A DNA stretch of 64,000 bases from Clostridium vincentii (GTDB lineage: Bacteria > Bacillota > Clostridia > Clostridiales > Clostridiaceae), in the NCBI RefSeq assembly GCF_002995745.1, contig NZ_PVXQ01000001.1, forward strand, positions 1 to 64,000, in the 5' to 3' direction. Below are positions 18,736 to 28,171 of this stretch, one piece after another; positions within the stretch are counted from its first letter, which is position 1, and each line of letters opens with the position of its first letter. The notes below the pieces were generated by a model. It did not search any database and was not told where the DNA came from. It saw only the letters and a list, made by a program, of their open reading frames with translations. Position numbers and translations under genes: made by a program.

Positions 18736-20061
18736 TTAAATATAATCTTTATCTATAATCCCAAGTACTTCATCTAATTTAAGTAGTTCTTCCTCTAATT
18801 GTGACTCTGTAATAATTAATGGAGGAGCAATAAGTATCATATTTTCATGAGTATAAGTCATAAATTTTCTTTCTTTTAATTCACCAAGAATTTTCCCCAT
18901 TATTCCTTCTGAATCTTTACCATAAGGTACTAATGCTTCTTTAGTCTTTTTATCTTTTACCAGCTCTACTGCTGAAAATAATCCAATATATCTTACGTCT
19001 CCAACACATGGATGAGAAGCTTTCATCACTTCTAATTTTTCACCAAGTATCTTACCAACTTTATTTACATTAGTTAAAATGTCTTCTTCTTCATAGTAAT
19101 TAACACAAGCAACACCAGCTGCACAAGCTAATGGATGCCCACTATAAGTTAATCCACAAGATAATAAATTATCATCAAAATATGCTGCTATTTCTTTGTT
19201 TACTACAACTCCACCAAGGGGCACATAACCACATGTAACACCTTTTGCAAAAGTAACAATATCTGGTTTTACATCAAAATTCTCAAATCCGAACATTTTA
19301 CCAGTTCTGCCCCACCCTGTCATAACTTCATCGAAAATTAATAGAATATTAAATTCATCACATAATTTTCTAACTCCAGGAAGATAACCTTCTGGTGGAA
19401 TAATAACGCCATTAGAACCAGTAATAGTTTCAAGTACAATTGCTGCGATGCTATCTGGTCCTTCATATACAATCTGTTCTCTAAGCTTGGCCAAATAATA
19501 TTTTGTTGCGACTTCTTCAGATTCGAAATCTATTGCTTCCCTATAAATATAAGGATCAAAGAATTTAACAAATCCAGGAACTCCAGGTTCTAAAGCATAT
19601 CGTCTTGGCTCTCCTGTTAAATTACCTGCTCCAAAGGAAGATCCATGATAACTACGGTACCGACTAAATACCTTTGACTTACCTGTAAACATTCTTGCCA
19701 TTTTCACTGCATTTTCATTTGACTCTGCACCAGCGTTTGTAAAAAATACTTTACCCATATTGTCAGGCATTAATTCAATTATCTTCTTAGCTAACTTTGC
19801 ACGGGATTCAGCTCCGTAAGATGGTCCTACAAAACAATATTGATCAACTTGTTCCTTAATTGCATCTGCAATTGCTTTATTTGCAAATCCAAGATTCATA
19901 TTAACAAGTTGAGAGGACATATCTGAATAACGATTCCCATCATAATCCCAAAAGTAAATTCCATCTCCCTTTTCAATTGAAATTGGATTGATATTTCTTT
20001 GTTTACTCCAAGATTGTAAATTATATTTTTTTAATGTATTCTTAATTTCTTCCCCATTCAT
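18736..20061 (-). CDS. Class III aminotransferase, probable beta-alanine aminotransferase
   Basis: 441 residues. Fold type I PLP enzyme with the cofactor Asp in LLIFDEVMTGWGRTG and the Schiff-base Lys in DIVTFAKGVTCGYVPLGG. It resembles omega-amino acid:pyruvate and taurine:pyruvate aminotransferases. First gene of the catabolic operon, starting after AAGGGAG. With beta-alanine produced by the downstream enzymes, it should move the amino group to pyruvate or 2-oxoglutarate and yield malonate semialdehyde. The acceptor is not predictable here. Confidence 0.85.
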   Translation of the reverse strand: MNGEEIKNTLKKYNLQSWSKQRNINPISIEKGDGIYFWDYDGNRYSDMSSQLVNMNLGFANKAIADAIKEQVDQYCFVGPSYGAESRAKLAKKIIELMPDNMGKVFFTNAGAESNENAVKMARMFTGKSKVFSRYRSYHGSSFGAGNLTGEPRRYALEPGVPGFVKFFDPYIYREAIDFESEEVATKYYLAKLREQIVYEGPDSIAAIVLETITGSNGVIIPPEGYLPGVRKLCDEFNILLIFDEVMTGWGRTGKMFGFENFDVKPDIVTFAKGVTCGYVPLGGVVVNKEIAAYFDDNLLSCGLTYSGHPLACAAGVACVNYYEEEDILTNVNKVGKILGEKLEVMKASHPCVGDVRYIGLFSAVELVKDKKTKEALVPYGKDSEGIMGKILGELKERKFMTYTHENMILIAPPLIITESQLEEELLKLDEVLGIIDKDYI

Positions 20062-20103
20062 ATTTATACACTCCCTTATTAATATCTATACATTACTTCT
20101 AAG

Positions 20104-20142
20104 TAAAAAAAACGGACCTCGTTCTATTGAACAAGCTCCGTT
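20104..20142 (-). terminator. Leader terminator before the aminotransferase gene
   Basis: AACGGA plus CTTGTTC pair with GAACGAG plus TCCGTT, with one mismatch and an AATA loop. Eight T follow on the minus strand. It sits between a good promoter (20173-20202) and the start at 20061, so it could act as an attenuator as well as ending readthrough from the upstream regulator gene. Confidence 0.8.
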
Positions 20143-20172
20143 GCTTTGTTTCTATTTCTTTAATATGTTTAT

Positions 20173-20202
20173 ATTATATACCTGTCCCTTTATCTTTAGC
20201 AA
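20173..20202 (-). promoter_or_regulatory. Candidate promoter of the pyrimidine operon
   Basis: On the minus strand TTGCTA and TATAAT are 18 bases apart. The -10 box is exact. It lies downstream of the PucR regulator gene and upstream of the leader terminator. Confidence 0.6.
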
Positions 20203-20239
20203 TGAATAGGTGACCATTTTTTCTTGTGCACATGCATAT

Positions 20240-21400
20240 TCACATTATATCTTTAATGAAAAACCCTAGATAAAGTCTTAATTTCTCGTCTAAATTCAAG
20301 GGATTATATCCTGTAATTTTTTCTATCTTCTTTAATTGATTATTAACTGTATTTCTATGAATATATTGTTTCTCAGCCACAGAACTCTGGCTTCCATTAT
20401 TATTTAAATATACATATAAAAAAGAGATTAAGTCTGTATTATTTTCTTTATCGTATTTTTCTAATTTGCCTAATGTATCATCATAATATTCTTTTAAAAC
20501 ATCTTTGTTTTTTGTGTTTAAAAGCAGCTTATAGATATCAAGTTTATCAGAAAAAACTACTTGCTTATCCTTTTTTCTTCCTATTGTCATGGCTGTAAAT
20601 GCATTATTAAAATTCTCAGCTTGCATTTTAATTCCAGATTCATTTCCACTTATACCCATATATACCTTCCATAAAGAATCATTCCAATTCTTAAAGAAAA
20701 TGTTTACAAAATTTTGGATATCATAATCACTATAATTTACAAGGACCAAAACCCAGCACTCATTATATGAAAAAGATATATATAATTCATGAATGCTTCT
20801 AGCAATTCTTTCAGCATACATTTTTATTTTATTAATATTAAATTCTTCATTTTTATGTTTATCTTTTTCATTTTCAAAAGACATAACAATAAAAGAAAAT
20901 TTACTATCTCTTAAATATCCATATCGTTCCATCTGCAAAATCAGTGTCTCTAAATCACCTATTTTAAATATAATATTTTTAATGGTTGTACCAATACTTA
21001 TTTCTACTTGTTCCTTTTGCATGATACGATAGCAGATATCTCTTGTTACATCCACCATCCTTGTTTCCCAGGGAATAGTATAAAGAGGCATATAGACAGA
21101 ATTACAGTAATTTATTACATCATCAGGTATTAATTTTGTATGCGGTCCAATATTCACAACAAAGGCACTTGTACCTACGCTATAAAGCTTTTTTGCATAT
21201 TCCAATAGCCAACCATCACAATTGTTGAGAATACCAGAAGTAAATACAACTTCCTGCCCATGAAGGAATTTACTTGCATCATCATCTTCAATAATATGTA
21301 CCCATTCTACAAGATTATTAAGCCCTTTGTGTCCTGCTAATAATTTCATTTGATATAGAACAGTCCCATTTCCAAATAATTTTCCTACAGTAATTGCCAT
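20240..21400 (-). CDS. PucR-family transcriptional regulator
   Basis: 386 residues. The N-terminal PucR domain covers about 5-125 (GLNNLVEWVHIIEDDD, then FTSGILNN). The C-terminal helix-turn-helix is of the PucR/CdaR type, with RNTVNNQLKKIEKITG near 345-360. It lies directly upstream of the pyrimidine operon in the same direction, so it is the likely activator in response to a pyrimidine or breakdown product. Family members control purine, pyrimidine or amino-acid use. Confidence 0.88.
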   Translation of the reverse strand: MAITVGKLFGNGTVLYQMKLLAGHKGLNNLVEWVHIIEDDDASKFLHGQEVVFTSGILNNCDGWLLEYAKKLYSVGTSAFVVNIGPHTKLIPDDVINYCNSVYMPLYTIPWETRMVDVTRDICYRIMQKEQVEISIGTTIKNIIFKIGDLETLILQMERYGYLRDSKFSFIVMSFENEKDKHKNEEFNINKIKMYAERIARSIHELYISFSYNECWVLVLVNYSDYDIQNFVNIFFKNWNDSLWKVYMGISGNESGIKMQAENFNNAFTAMTIGRKKDKQVVFSDKLDIYKLLLNTKNKDVLKEYYDDTLGKLEKYDKENNTDLISFLYVYLNNNGSQSSVAEKQYIHRNTVNNQLKKIEKITGYNPLNLDEKLRLYLGFFIKDIM

Positions 21401-21526
21401 ATGACATCACCTTTTATAATGTTCCTTACTTTCTTATAACATTATCCTTTCCACTTATTAAGTATTTTCTTAGATATACTTCATATTTTTTATTAATCAC
21501 CCATGTAATAAATTAATTATCTATAT

Positions 21527-22492
21527 TTAATATTTATTATTAAATAATCCGGCCCCTTCTATTATTTCCTGCTCTGTAAATAAACTTAAGACAGCTTCAT
21601 TATAATCACTTAACTTTTGAGACTTCTTTATTTTTTTAGCATATTTTTTATTATCTGAAAACATGTAAATCATATATCCCCATAGTTCTTTCATTCTAAA
21701 TATTGCATTTTTATCTTCATCAAATAATTCTATATATTTATCTAAAATTTCATCATGAAAATCTTTTAATACTTCTTTATCTATAAAAGTATTATTTTTA
21801 ATCTCATTTATTAACGCTGGATTAGCTATTATCCCTCTTCCTAGCATTACTGTTTTTACCTCTGGAAAAGCTTTCATTAATTTATTATGATCATCAATAG
21901 TGAAAATATCCCCATTATAGCATACTGGATTGCGGCTTAAAGATAATGCATCTGTAAACACCTCTAAATTAGGTTTATTTCCATAAAAATCTTTTTGTAT
22001 TCTCGGATGGATAATTAATTCTTCTAAAGGATATTTATTATAAATTTTTATTAGTTCATAAAATTCTTCTGGACTATCTTTTCCTATTCTAGTTTTTATA
22101 GAAATTTTCATATCATCTATTTTAAATATTTCATCTAAAAATATATCAAGTTCTTCTGTTTTGGCTAAAAATCCTGAACCTCTATTTTTTGAAACAACCG
22201 TTCCTGCAGGACAGCCTAAATTTAAATTAATCTCGTTATAACCTAATTGTTGTAATTTTCTAGAAGTAGTAATAAAACCTTCTGAATCATTAGTCAGTAT
22301 TTGAGGAACTATATTCATCCCTTTATTATTTTCAGGCAAAACATCTCTTAATTCTTTAGTTTTAAGACTTCTACTTTGATTTGTAACAATAAAAGGTGTA
22401 AAGTATTTATCAATATTATTGAAAAATTTTTCATAACAATTTCTATATATATATCCCGTAATTCCTTCCATTGGTGCTAAATAATATTTCAT
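21527..22492 (-). CDS. tRNA-dihydrouridine synthase family protein
   Basis: 321 residues. FMN barrel beginning with LAPMEGITGYIYRN. The catalytic Cys is in LNLGCPAGTV, and SIKTRIG and YNGDI follow in the usual order. It reduces uridine to dihydrouridine in tRNA D-loops. The short C-terminal region and sequence resemble the small clostridial Dus variants. It appears monocistronic, starting after AAAGGAG. Confidence 0.9.
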   Translation of the reverse strand: MKYYLAPMEGITGYIYRNCYEKFFNNIDKYFTPFIVTNQSRSLKTKELRDVLPENNKGMNIVPQILTNDSEGFITTSRKLQQLGYNEINLNLGCPAGTVVSKNRGSGFLAKTEELDIFLDEIFKIDDMKISIKTRIGKDSPEEFYELIKIYNKYPLEELIIHPRIQKDFYGNKPNLEVFTDALSLSRNPVCYNGDIFTIDDHNKLMKAFPEVKTVMLGRGIIANPALINEIKNNTFIDKEVLKDFHDEILDKYIELFDEDKNAIFRMKELWGYMIYMFSDNKKYAKKIKKSQKLSDYNEAVLSLFTEQEIIEGAGLFNNKY

Positions 22493-22629
22493 TTAATAAC
22501 TCCTTTATAACTGTTCTAAAAAACATTATATCAGCCTTCTTTTTTCTTATCTACTTAATATTAATTATATTTTCTTTCTACTCACAACTTAACATAAATT
22601 GATTTATTCATAATATAAAATTTGATAGA

Positions 22630-22658
22630 AAAAACCACGACATTACTGTCGTGGTTTT
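22630..22658 (-). terminator. Terminator of hcp
   Basis: ACCACGACA/TGTCGTGGT hairpin, identical in stem, loop and several flanking bases to the one at 9657-9686, 13 kb away. Confidence 0.75.
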
Positions 22659-22697
22659 CATGTCTAATAACTATAATTTTGATACAATTTCACTAAA

Positions 22698-24347
22698 TTA
22701 TCCTAAAAACTTTTCTAAATCTTCATCAACAGTTCCTATCCCTGCTATTCCAAAATTCTCTACTAATACTTTAGCTACATTTGGTGATAAGAATGCTGGT
22801 AATGTTGGTCCTAAATGAATATTTTTTACTCCTAAATAAAGTAATGCTAAAAGCACTATTACAGCTTTTTGCTCATACCATGCTATATTATAAGCTATAG
22901 GAAGTTCATTTATATCATTTAATTCAAATATTTCTTTTAATTTTAAAGCTATTACAGCTAGTGAATAAGAATCATTACATTGTCCTGCATCCAAAACTCT
23001 TGGTATTCCACCAATATCGCCTAAATTCAGCTTATTATAGCGATACTTAGCACATCCTGCAGTTAATATTACTGTATCTTTTGGTAATTTTTCTGCAAAT
23101 TCTGTATAATAATTTCTTGATTTCATTCTTCCATCACAGCCTGCCATAACAAAGAATTTTTTAATAGCTCCAGATTTAACAGCATCCACTATTTTATCTG
23201 CTAAGGCAAATACTTGTGCATGAGCAAAACCTCCCACTATTTTACCATTTTCAATTTCTGTAGGTGATTGTAACTTCTTAGCATGTGCTATAATTTCACT
23301 GAAATCTTTTGCTTTACCATCTTCTTTAGATTCTATATGTTTAAATCCTGGATATCCACAAGCACCTGTAGTATAAACTCTATCTGCATAGCTCTCTTTT
23401 GGTGGTATAATACAGTTTGTTGTAAATAACACTGCTCCATTAAAGGATTCAAATTCTTCATTTTGTTTCCACCAAGCATTACCGTAATTACCTACAAAAT
23501 TTGAATATTTCTTAAAGAATGGATAATAGTGAGCAGGTAACATTTCACCATGAGTATAAACATCTACGCCTGTATCTTTTGTTTGTTCTAAAAGTTCTTC
23601 TAAGTCTTTTAAATCATGTCCTGATATTAATATAGCAGGATTATTTTTAACACCTATATTAACTTCAGTTATTTCTGGATTTCCATAAGCACTTGTATTG
23701 GCCTCATCAAGCATTGCCATAGTATCTACTCCAAATTTTCCTGTTTCTAATGTAAGTGCTACTAAATCATCTGCACTTAATGTATTATCTAATGTAGCTA
23801 CTAATGCCTTTGAAATAAAATTATAAACTTCCTCATTTTCTTTTCCTAAGTTTAACGCATGTTCAGCATAAGCTGCCATACCTTTAATTCCATAAATAAT
23901 CAATTCTCTAAGAGAACGTACATCTTCATTTTCTGTAGCTAATATTCCAACCTCAATAGCTTCTGATTTTGCTAAAATTTCTAAATCAGTTTCTGCTACA
24001 AAAGTAGCTACATCATGTAATTCACCTAAAGTTATTCCTTTATCTATTAATTCTTTCTTTATTTCTTCTCTAAGTACTAAAGCTTCTTTTATTTTTTCAA
24101 TAAATGCAGAATCATCAAAATTCGCATTGGTAATAGTCATAAATAATCCATTTAATATTAAATGATTAGCTTTAGGAAACTTTATTCCTTCCTCTAATCC
24201 TTTTTTTTGAAATATAGCAATTCCTTTTAGTGTATAAATCATTAAATCTTGCAAATTAGCAACTTTATCTATCTTTCCACATACCCCTCTTATTGTACAA
24301 CCTGTTCCTTTAGCAGTTTCTTGACATTGATAACAAAACATACTCAT
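22698..24347 (-). CDS. hcp: Hydroxylamine reductase (hybrid cluster protein)
   Basis: 549 residues, the usual length of the class III-like clostridial protein. The N-terminal cluster motif is [13 protein letters not shown], then GVCGK. Later ligands for the hybrid cluster are visible in [26 protein letters not shown] and [14 protein letters not shown], with [12 protein letters not shown] following. It detoxifies hydroxylamine and handles nitric oxide during nitrosative stress. A Crp/Fnr regulator lies just upstream. Confidence 0.96.
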   Translation of the reverse strand: MSMFCYQCQETAKGTGCTIRGVCGKIDKVANLQDLMIYTLKGIAIFQKKGLEEGIKFPKANHLILNGLFMTITNANFDDSAFIEKIKEALVLREEIKKELIDKGITLGELHDVATFVAETDLEILAKSEAIEVGILATENEDVRSLRELIIYGIKGMAAYAEHALNLGKENEEVYNFISKALVATLDNTLSADDLVALTLETGKFGVDTMAMLDEANTSAYGNPEITEVNIGVKNNPAILISGHDLKDLEELLEQTKDTGVDVYTHGEMLPAHYYPFFKKYSNFVGNYGNAWWKQNEEFESFNGAVLFTTNCIIPPKESYADRVYTTGACGYPGFKHIESKEDGKAKDFSEIIAHAKKLQSPTEIENGKIVGGFAHAQVFALADKIVDAVKSGAIKKFFVMAGCDGRMKSRNYYTEFAEKLPKDTVILTAGCAKYRYNKLNLGDIGGIPRVLDAGQCNDSYSLAVIALKLKEIFELNDINELPIAYNIAWYEQKAVIVLLALLYLGVKNIHLGPTLPAFLSPNVAKVLVENFGIAGIGTVDEDLEKFLG

Positions 24348-24427
24348 TTAAAATCCTCCTTTGAATTTTTGTTTTAATTAATCTTTTAACTTATATTATT
24401 ATTATATGTTCTTCTCCATATAAATTC

Positions 24428-24443
24428 GGTATCTTAGGTTACC
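24428..24443. promoter_or_regulatory. Candidate Crp/Fnr operator in the hcp promoter
   Basis: GGTATCTTAGGTTACC is an imperfect palindrome 80-odd bases before hcp. A related 16-mer (11 of 16 positions equal) lies before the regulator gene at 25259. The pair fits autoregulation plus hcp control by the linked regulator. The similarity is modest. Confidence 0.5.
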
Positions 24444-24482
24444 ATAATCGAATGTTCGTATAATCTTTCAAATTACTCTTTT

Positions 24483-25169
24483 TCATAGACATGACTTTAG
24501 AATTTGTAAATCTATTATTTTAAAATGATTCCTGTGAAAATCAATAATTCCTTCCTTCTGCATATTTATTAATTCTCGTGAAAGAGAAGGTCTAGATACC
24601 AGCAAGTATTCAGCTAATTCATTTCTCTTTAAAGATATATTAAAAGTAAGGTTATTCTCAATATTATATTGCTCAATCAAATATGTGCTAATTTTTTTTC
24701 TTATACTTTTTAGAGAGAGAATATCCACCTTTTTATTTAGAATAAGTGCTTTTCTTGATACTATTTGCAGCATATTTTGTATCAAGCTTCTATGTCCAAC
24801 GCACATTTTATTACATATTCCTACAATTTTTTGTGGGGGGAAAAATAATATAGTGCAATCTGTATTTGCTACTACTGTTGCTAACCATTCATTACTAGCA
24901 AAAGCTGCTATTTCTCCGAATAGTTCTCCTGATCTTAACTTTGACATCATAACTCTATCACCAGCTAAAGTTTCTTTTCCCACAACTACTTCCCCATCTA
25001 AAACTATTCCTATTCCAGTTAATTTGTCTTTTTCAATAGTTATTATATCTTTTTTTTTGTAAGTTTTTATAGTAGGTTTTAAACAACCTAATATGCTTTT
25101 AAGTTCTTCTCTTTCAATATCTTTAAATAACTCAATCTTTATTAATTGATTAATCCATTTTTCATACAT
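24483..25169 (-). CDS. Crp/Fnr-family regulator, probable HcpR-type
   Basis: 228 residues. A cyclic-nucleotide-binding-like beta-barrel covers 10-130, with GEVVVGKETLAGDRVMMSKL and SGELFGEIAAF. A C-terminal winged helix includes NELAEYLLVSRPSLSRELINMQKEG, where the recognition helix is near 190-205. There is no N-terminal four-cysteine Fnr cluster. It is placed 135 bases upstream of hcp in the same direction, so it likely senses nitrosative stress and controls hcp. Confidence 0.88.
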   Translation of the reverse strand: MYEKWINQLIKIELFKDIEREELKSILGCLKPTIKTYKKKDIITIEKDKLTGIGIVLDGEVVVGKETLAGDRVMMSKLRSGELFGEIAAFASNEWLATVVANTDCTILFFPPQKIVGICNKMCVGHRSLIQNMLQIVSRKALILNKKVDILSLKSIRKKISTYLIEQYNIENNLTFNISLKRNELAEYLLVSRPSLSRELINMQKEGIIDFHRNHFKIIDLQILKSCL

Positions 25170-25258
25170 AATATTACCTCATTCCTTAATATATTTCCTT
25201 GCTTATATTCATGATTTTCTTATTCATCTAATTCTATAGATAATGTACCTTTAATTAC

Positions 25259-25274
25259 TGTAATATAAGTTACC
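25259..25274. promoter_or_regulatory. Second candidate Crp/Fnr operator
   Basis: TGTAATATAAGTTACC, similar to the site in front of hcp. It lies in the 350-base gap between the divergently read regulator and ABC-F genes, and could serve either. Confidence 0.45.
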
Positions 25275-25466
25275 ACTTTCAAAAATATTCCTACATATAC
25301 CTAATTCAAAAGGCTTTGTTTTGAAAAACTAGGACAGTTTTTGTTACTGATATGAAATGATTGAAATTAGTCGAAAAAAGTGTTATACTATTAATGTTAA
25401 ATTCAGTAGAATGTCTTTACTACATAAAAAATCAAGTATAGAATTGCAATTAATAAGAGAATATAT

Positions 25467-25497
25467 TGAAGAGCTTATTTTTATAGGCTCTTTTTTA
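25467..25497 (+). terminator. Leader terminator (attenuator) before the ABC-F gene
   Basis: AAGAGC/GCTCTT stem with an 11-base AT-rich loop followed by six T. It ends about 20 bases upstream of the ABC-F ribosome-binding site, the position of attenuators in antibiotic-inducible ABC-F genes. Confidence 0.6.
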
Positions 25498-25518
25498 CTG
25501 ATAAATGGAGGTAATAAT

Positions 25519-27258
25519 ATGATAAAAGTTGATAACTTGTCCTACTCATTTCCACAAAAGGATCTATATAATAATATTTCATTTACATTAGAAAATGGTC
25601 AACACTGTGCTTTTATAGGAACAAATGGCAGCGGAAAAAGTACACTGATAGATATAATTATGGATCCAGAAAAATATATGTTCGATGGTAAGTTAGAGAT
25701 ATACCCAAATTGTAGAATTGGGTATGTAAGTCAATTCTCACAATTAGACAAAATAAAAGAAATTACAGTTTTCGAATACATAGGGGAAAAATTTATTAAA
25801 CTACAAAATGAAATAACATCTATTTGTACTGAAATGGAAACATCTTCGGATATTGATTCTTTACTAGAAAAGTATCAACAAACTTTAGATGCATTTGATG
25901 CAATTAATGGGGATGATTTCGAAAACACTATTAATAAAAACCTAAATCTTACAAACTTAATCAAGTATAAAGATCTAATGATATCTGAACTTAGTGGTGG
26001 GGAATTCAAGCTTATTCAAGTAATTAAGGAAATGCTAAATAGCCCAGACTTAATGATTATGGATGAACCAGATGTGTTTTTAGACTTTGGAAACCTTAAT
26101 TCTCTTAGAGATCTAATTAATTCACACAAAGGAACAATGTTAATTATTACTCACAACAGATATCTATTGAATCATTGTTTCAACAAAATTCTGCACCTTG
26201 AAAACATGGAACTACAAGAATTTGATGGAAGATATATTGATTATAACTTCTCATTACTTCAAACTAAAATTGAATTACAAGAATTAGCTGCTGCTGATAA
26301 TGAAGAACTTGATAGAAACGAGATCATAATAAAAAAACTAAGATATCTGGCAACTGAGCATCATGAAGCTGCTAGAGGGAAATCTCTAAGTTCTAGAGTT
26401 AAAATTCAAGAAAGATTAGAAAAACGTAGAATTAAAACGCCATTTGTAGATATTAAAGAACCCAATATCAGTTTAGTTACTGATATTGAAATGGAAGAAA
26501 CCATTGCTTTAAAGGTTAATAATTACAGTGTTGCTTTTGAAGATATACTTCTAGAAAATGTTAACTTTGAGATTAAATCTACTGATAAAGTAGCAATTAT
26601 CGGTCCAAATGGTACCGGGAAAACCACTTTACTTCGAGAAATATTTAAAAATAATCATGATTCTATTGAGATAAATGAAGACGTTGAAGTAGCTTATTTA
26701 TCTCAACTTCAAAGCAAAACACTAAATGATTCTAATACCATACTTGAAGAGTTCTTCGATGCTGGTTTTGAAACTTATGAAGAGATTAGATCATATATTT
26801 CAAACTATGGCTTTCAAGAAGAAATAATTAATCAAAAGATAGGGTCTTTATCTGGCGGAGAAAAAAATATACTTCAATTGGCTAAAGTTTCTGCTAGTAA
26901 AGCAAACATGTTGCTTCTTGATGAACCGACAAGTCACTTAGACACCTATTCACAAATAGCACTAGAAAAAGCCATAGAAAACTATAAAGGTGCAATTCTA
27001 ATGATTTCTCATGATTTCTATTCTATAGTAAACTGTATGGATTTTGTGTTAATGATTGAAGATAAGACAATTAGAAAAATGAGTATGCGAAAATTTAGAA
27101 AGATGATTTATGCTAGTCATTTTGACAGAGACTATTTAGAAATTGAACAAAAGAAAAAATTAGTTGAAACCAAAATAGAATTGGCTTTAAAAGATACTGA
27201 TTTTACGCTTGCAAAAGCTTTATCTGAAGAGTTAGAAGAGCTGATTAAGTTACTATAA
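25519..27258 (+). CDS. ABC-F family ATPase, possible ribosome-protection protein
   Basis: 579 residues from the ATG at 25519 preceded by TGGAGG; the frame is open further upstream but only through the leader. Two ATPase domains without membrane segments. Domain 1 has GTNGSGKST, LSGGEFKLIQV and MIMDEPDVFLDFGNL; domain 2 has GPNGTGKTT, LSGGEKNILQL and LLLDEPTSHLD. A charged linker separates them, and a short C-terminal helical extension follows. ABC-F proteins act on the ribosome, as translation factors or by dislodging antibiotics. The leader terminator favours an inducible resistance role, but I cannot assign a drug class. Confidence 0.85.
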   Translation: MIKVDNLSYSFPQKDLYNNISFTLENGQHCAFIGTNGSGKSTLIDIIMDPEKYMFDGKLEIYPNCRIGYVSQFSQLDKIKEITVFEYIGEKFIKLQNEITSICTEMETSSDIDSLLEKYQQTLDAFDAINGDDFENTINKNLNLTNLIKYKDLMISELSGGEFKLIQVIKEMLNSPDLMIMDEPDVFLDFGNLNSLRDLINSHKGTMLIITHNRYLLNHCFNKILHLENMELQEFDGRYIDYNFSLLQTKIELQELAAADNEELDRNEIIIKKLRYLATEHHEAARGKSLSSRVKIQERLEKRRIKTPFVDIKEPNISLVTDIEMEETIALKVNNYSVAFEDILLENVNFEIKSTDKVAIIGPNGTGKTTLLREIFKNNHDSIEINEDVEVAYLSQLQSKTLNDSNTILEEFFDAGFETYEEIRSYISNYGFQEEIINQKIGSLSGGEKNILQLAKVSASKANMLLLDEPTSHLDTYSQIALEKAIENYKGAILMISHDFYSIVNCMDFVLMIEDKTIRKMSMRKFRKMIYASHFDRDYLEIEQKKKLVETKIELALKDTDFTLAKALSEELEELIKLL

Positions 27259-27332
27259 ATTTAATGAGTAACAAGAGGCTCGCTTCCTTCTCCTCTAACA
27301 CCTGGGCGATCCAGAGAATTTCTAAATTATGA

Positions 27333-27402
27333 CCACCGATAACCGGTGGTATTCATTAAACAATAAGAAAACCCTCGACTAATTAATTAGTCGAGGGTTT
27401 CA
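27333..27402. terminator. Two hairpins ending the ABC-F gene
   Basis: ACCACCG/CGGTGGT at about 27333-27351 is followed by a strong stem, ACCCTCGACTAAT/ATTAGTCGAGGGT, at 27368-27400 with flanking A and T runs. The second should terminate in both directions and separates the chromosomal genes from the mobile region. Confidence 0.85.
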
Positions 27403-27582
27403 TTTGTAGAGGCGATGCGTACCTTATCAAATGTACAATATCTATTGATGATTATAGACATAAAAGATAATTTATGTAGTAACCAAGCTACCATTCCATT
27501 TGGGTTACTTAATTCTATACAGTATATCAGCACCTGCCACATCTAAATTAAACGTTATTCTTAGTTTTATACCCCCCTTAGG
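27403..27582. other. Gene-free flank of the IS element with a possible coding remnant
   Basis: No complete gene. On the minus strand the bases next to the IS read as PKGGIKLRITFNLDVAG and then ADILYRIK before a stop. This may be the 3' end of an interrupted gene, but I do not recognise it, and it does not look like the C-terminus of the methylase cut at the other end. Confidence 0.35.
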
Positions 27583-27655
27583 TGGTAAGATAGTTGTCGT
27601 AGGGAAGAAAAAATGATATGCTCGAACGAAGATGAGCATGATGAGGAGATAACCT

Positions 27656-28171
27656 ATGACAGATAATAGAAGAAATAATAGAAAATATACTAAAGAGGAA
27701 AAAGAAAAGTTTCTATCAAGAATGCTTCCACCAGAGAATTATTCAATATCAAGATTATCTCAAGAAACAGGTATTAGCAAATCAACATTATCAACATGGA
27801 AAACAAAAGCCATTAGTGGAACTGTGAGTAAAAAACAAGGCAGACCCTCAAAAGGATTATCACCAAAAGAAAAGTTTCTTGCTGTAATGGAATCTTACAC
27901 CATGCCAGAAATTGAACTTTCAAAATATTGCAGAGAAAATGGATATTATGTAGAAGATATTAAAACATGGCGAGCTAGCTGTCTAGCAGCCAATGAACTA
28001 CAGAAAGAGGACAGCAAGGAGCTTCGTGAAGAATTAAATAAAGAGAAGAAAAAAGCTAAAATTCTAGAAAAAGAAATTAGAATTAAGGATAAAGCTTTAG
28101 CAGAAACAACTGCTCTATTAGTCCTAAAAAAAAAGCTAAATCTGATTTTAGGGGATCTAGAGGAAGATTAA
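27656..28171 (+). CDS. IS3-like transposase OrfA
   Basis: 171 residues. Two helix-turn-helix segments: SRLSQETGISKSTLSTWK near 31-48 and a second region near 80-105. A long coiled coil (about 120-155) follows. It ends 30-odd bases after a run of nine A (28126-28134). A -1 slip there moves ribosomes into the orfB frame and makes a single OrfAB transposase. A good ribosome-binding site (GAGGAG) precedes the ATG. Confidence 0.88.
   Translation: MTDNRRNNRKYTKEEKEKFLSRMLPPENYSISRLSQETGISKSTLSTWKTKAISGTVSKKQGRPSKGLSPKEKFLAVMESYTMPEIELSKYCRENGYYVEDIKTWRASCLAANELQKEDSKELREELNKEKKKAKILEKEIRIKDKALAETTALLVLKKKLNLILGDLEED

Noticed and set aside
25357-25518. N-terminal extension of the ABC-F protein
   Set aside because: The ATG at 25519 has a strong TGGAGG site, and the ATPase fold begins directly after it. 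The upstream frame contains the terminator hairpin.
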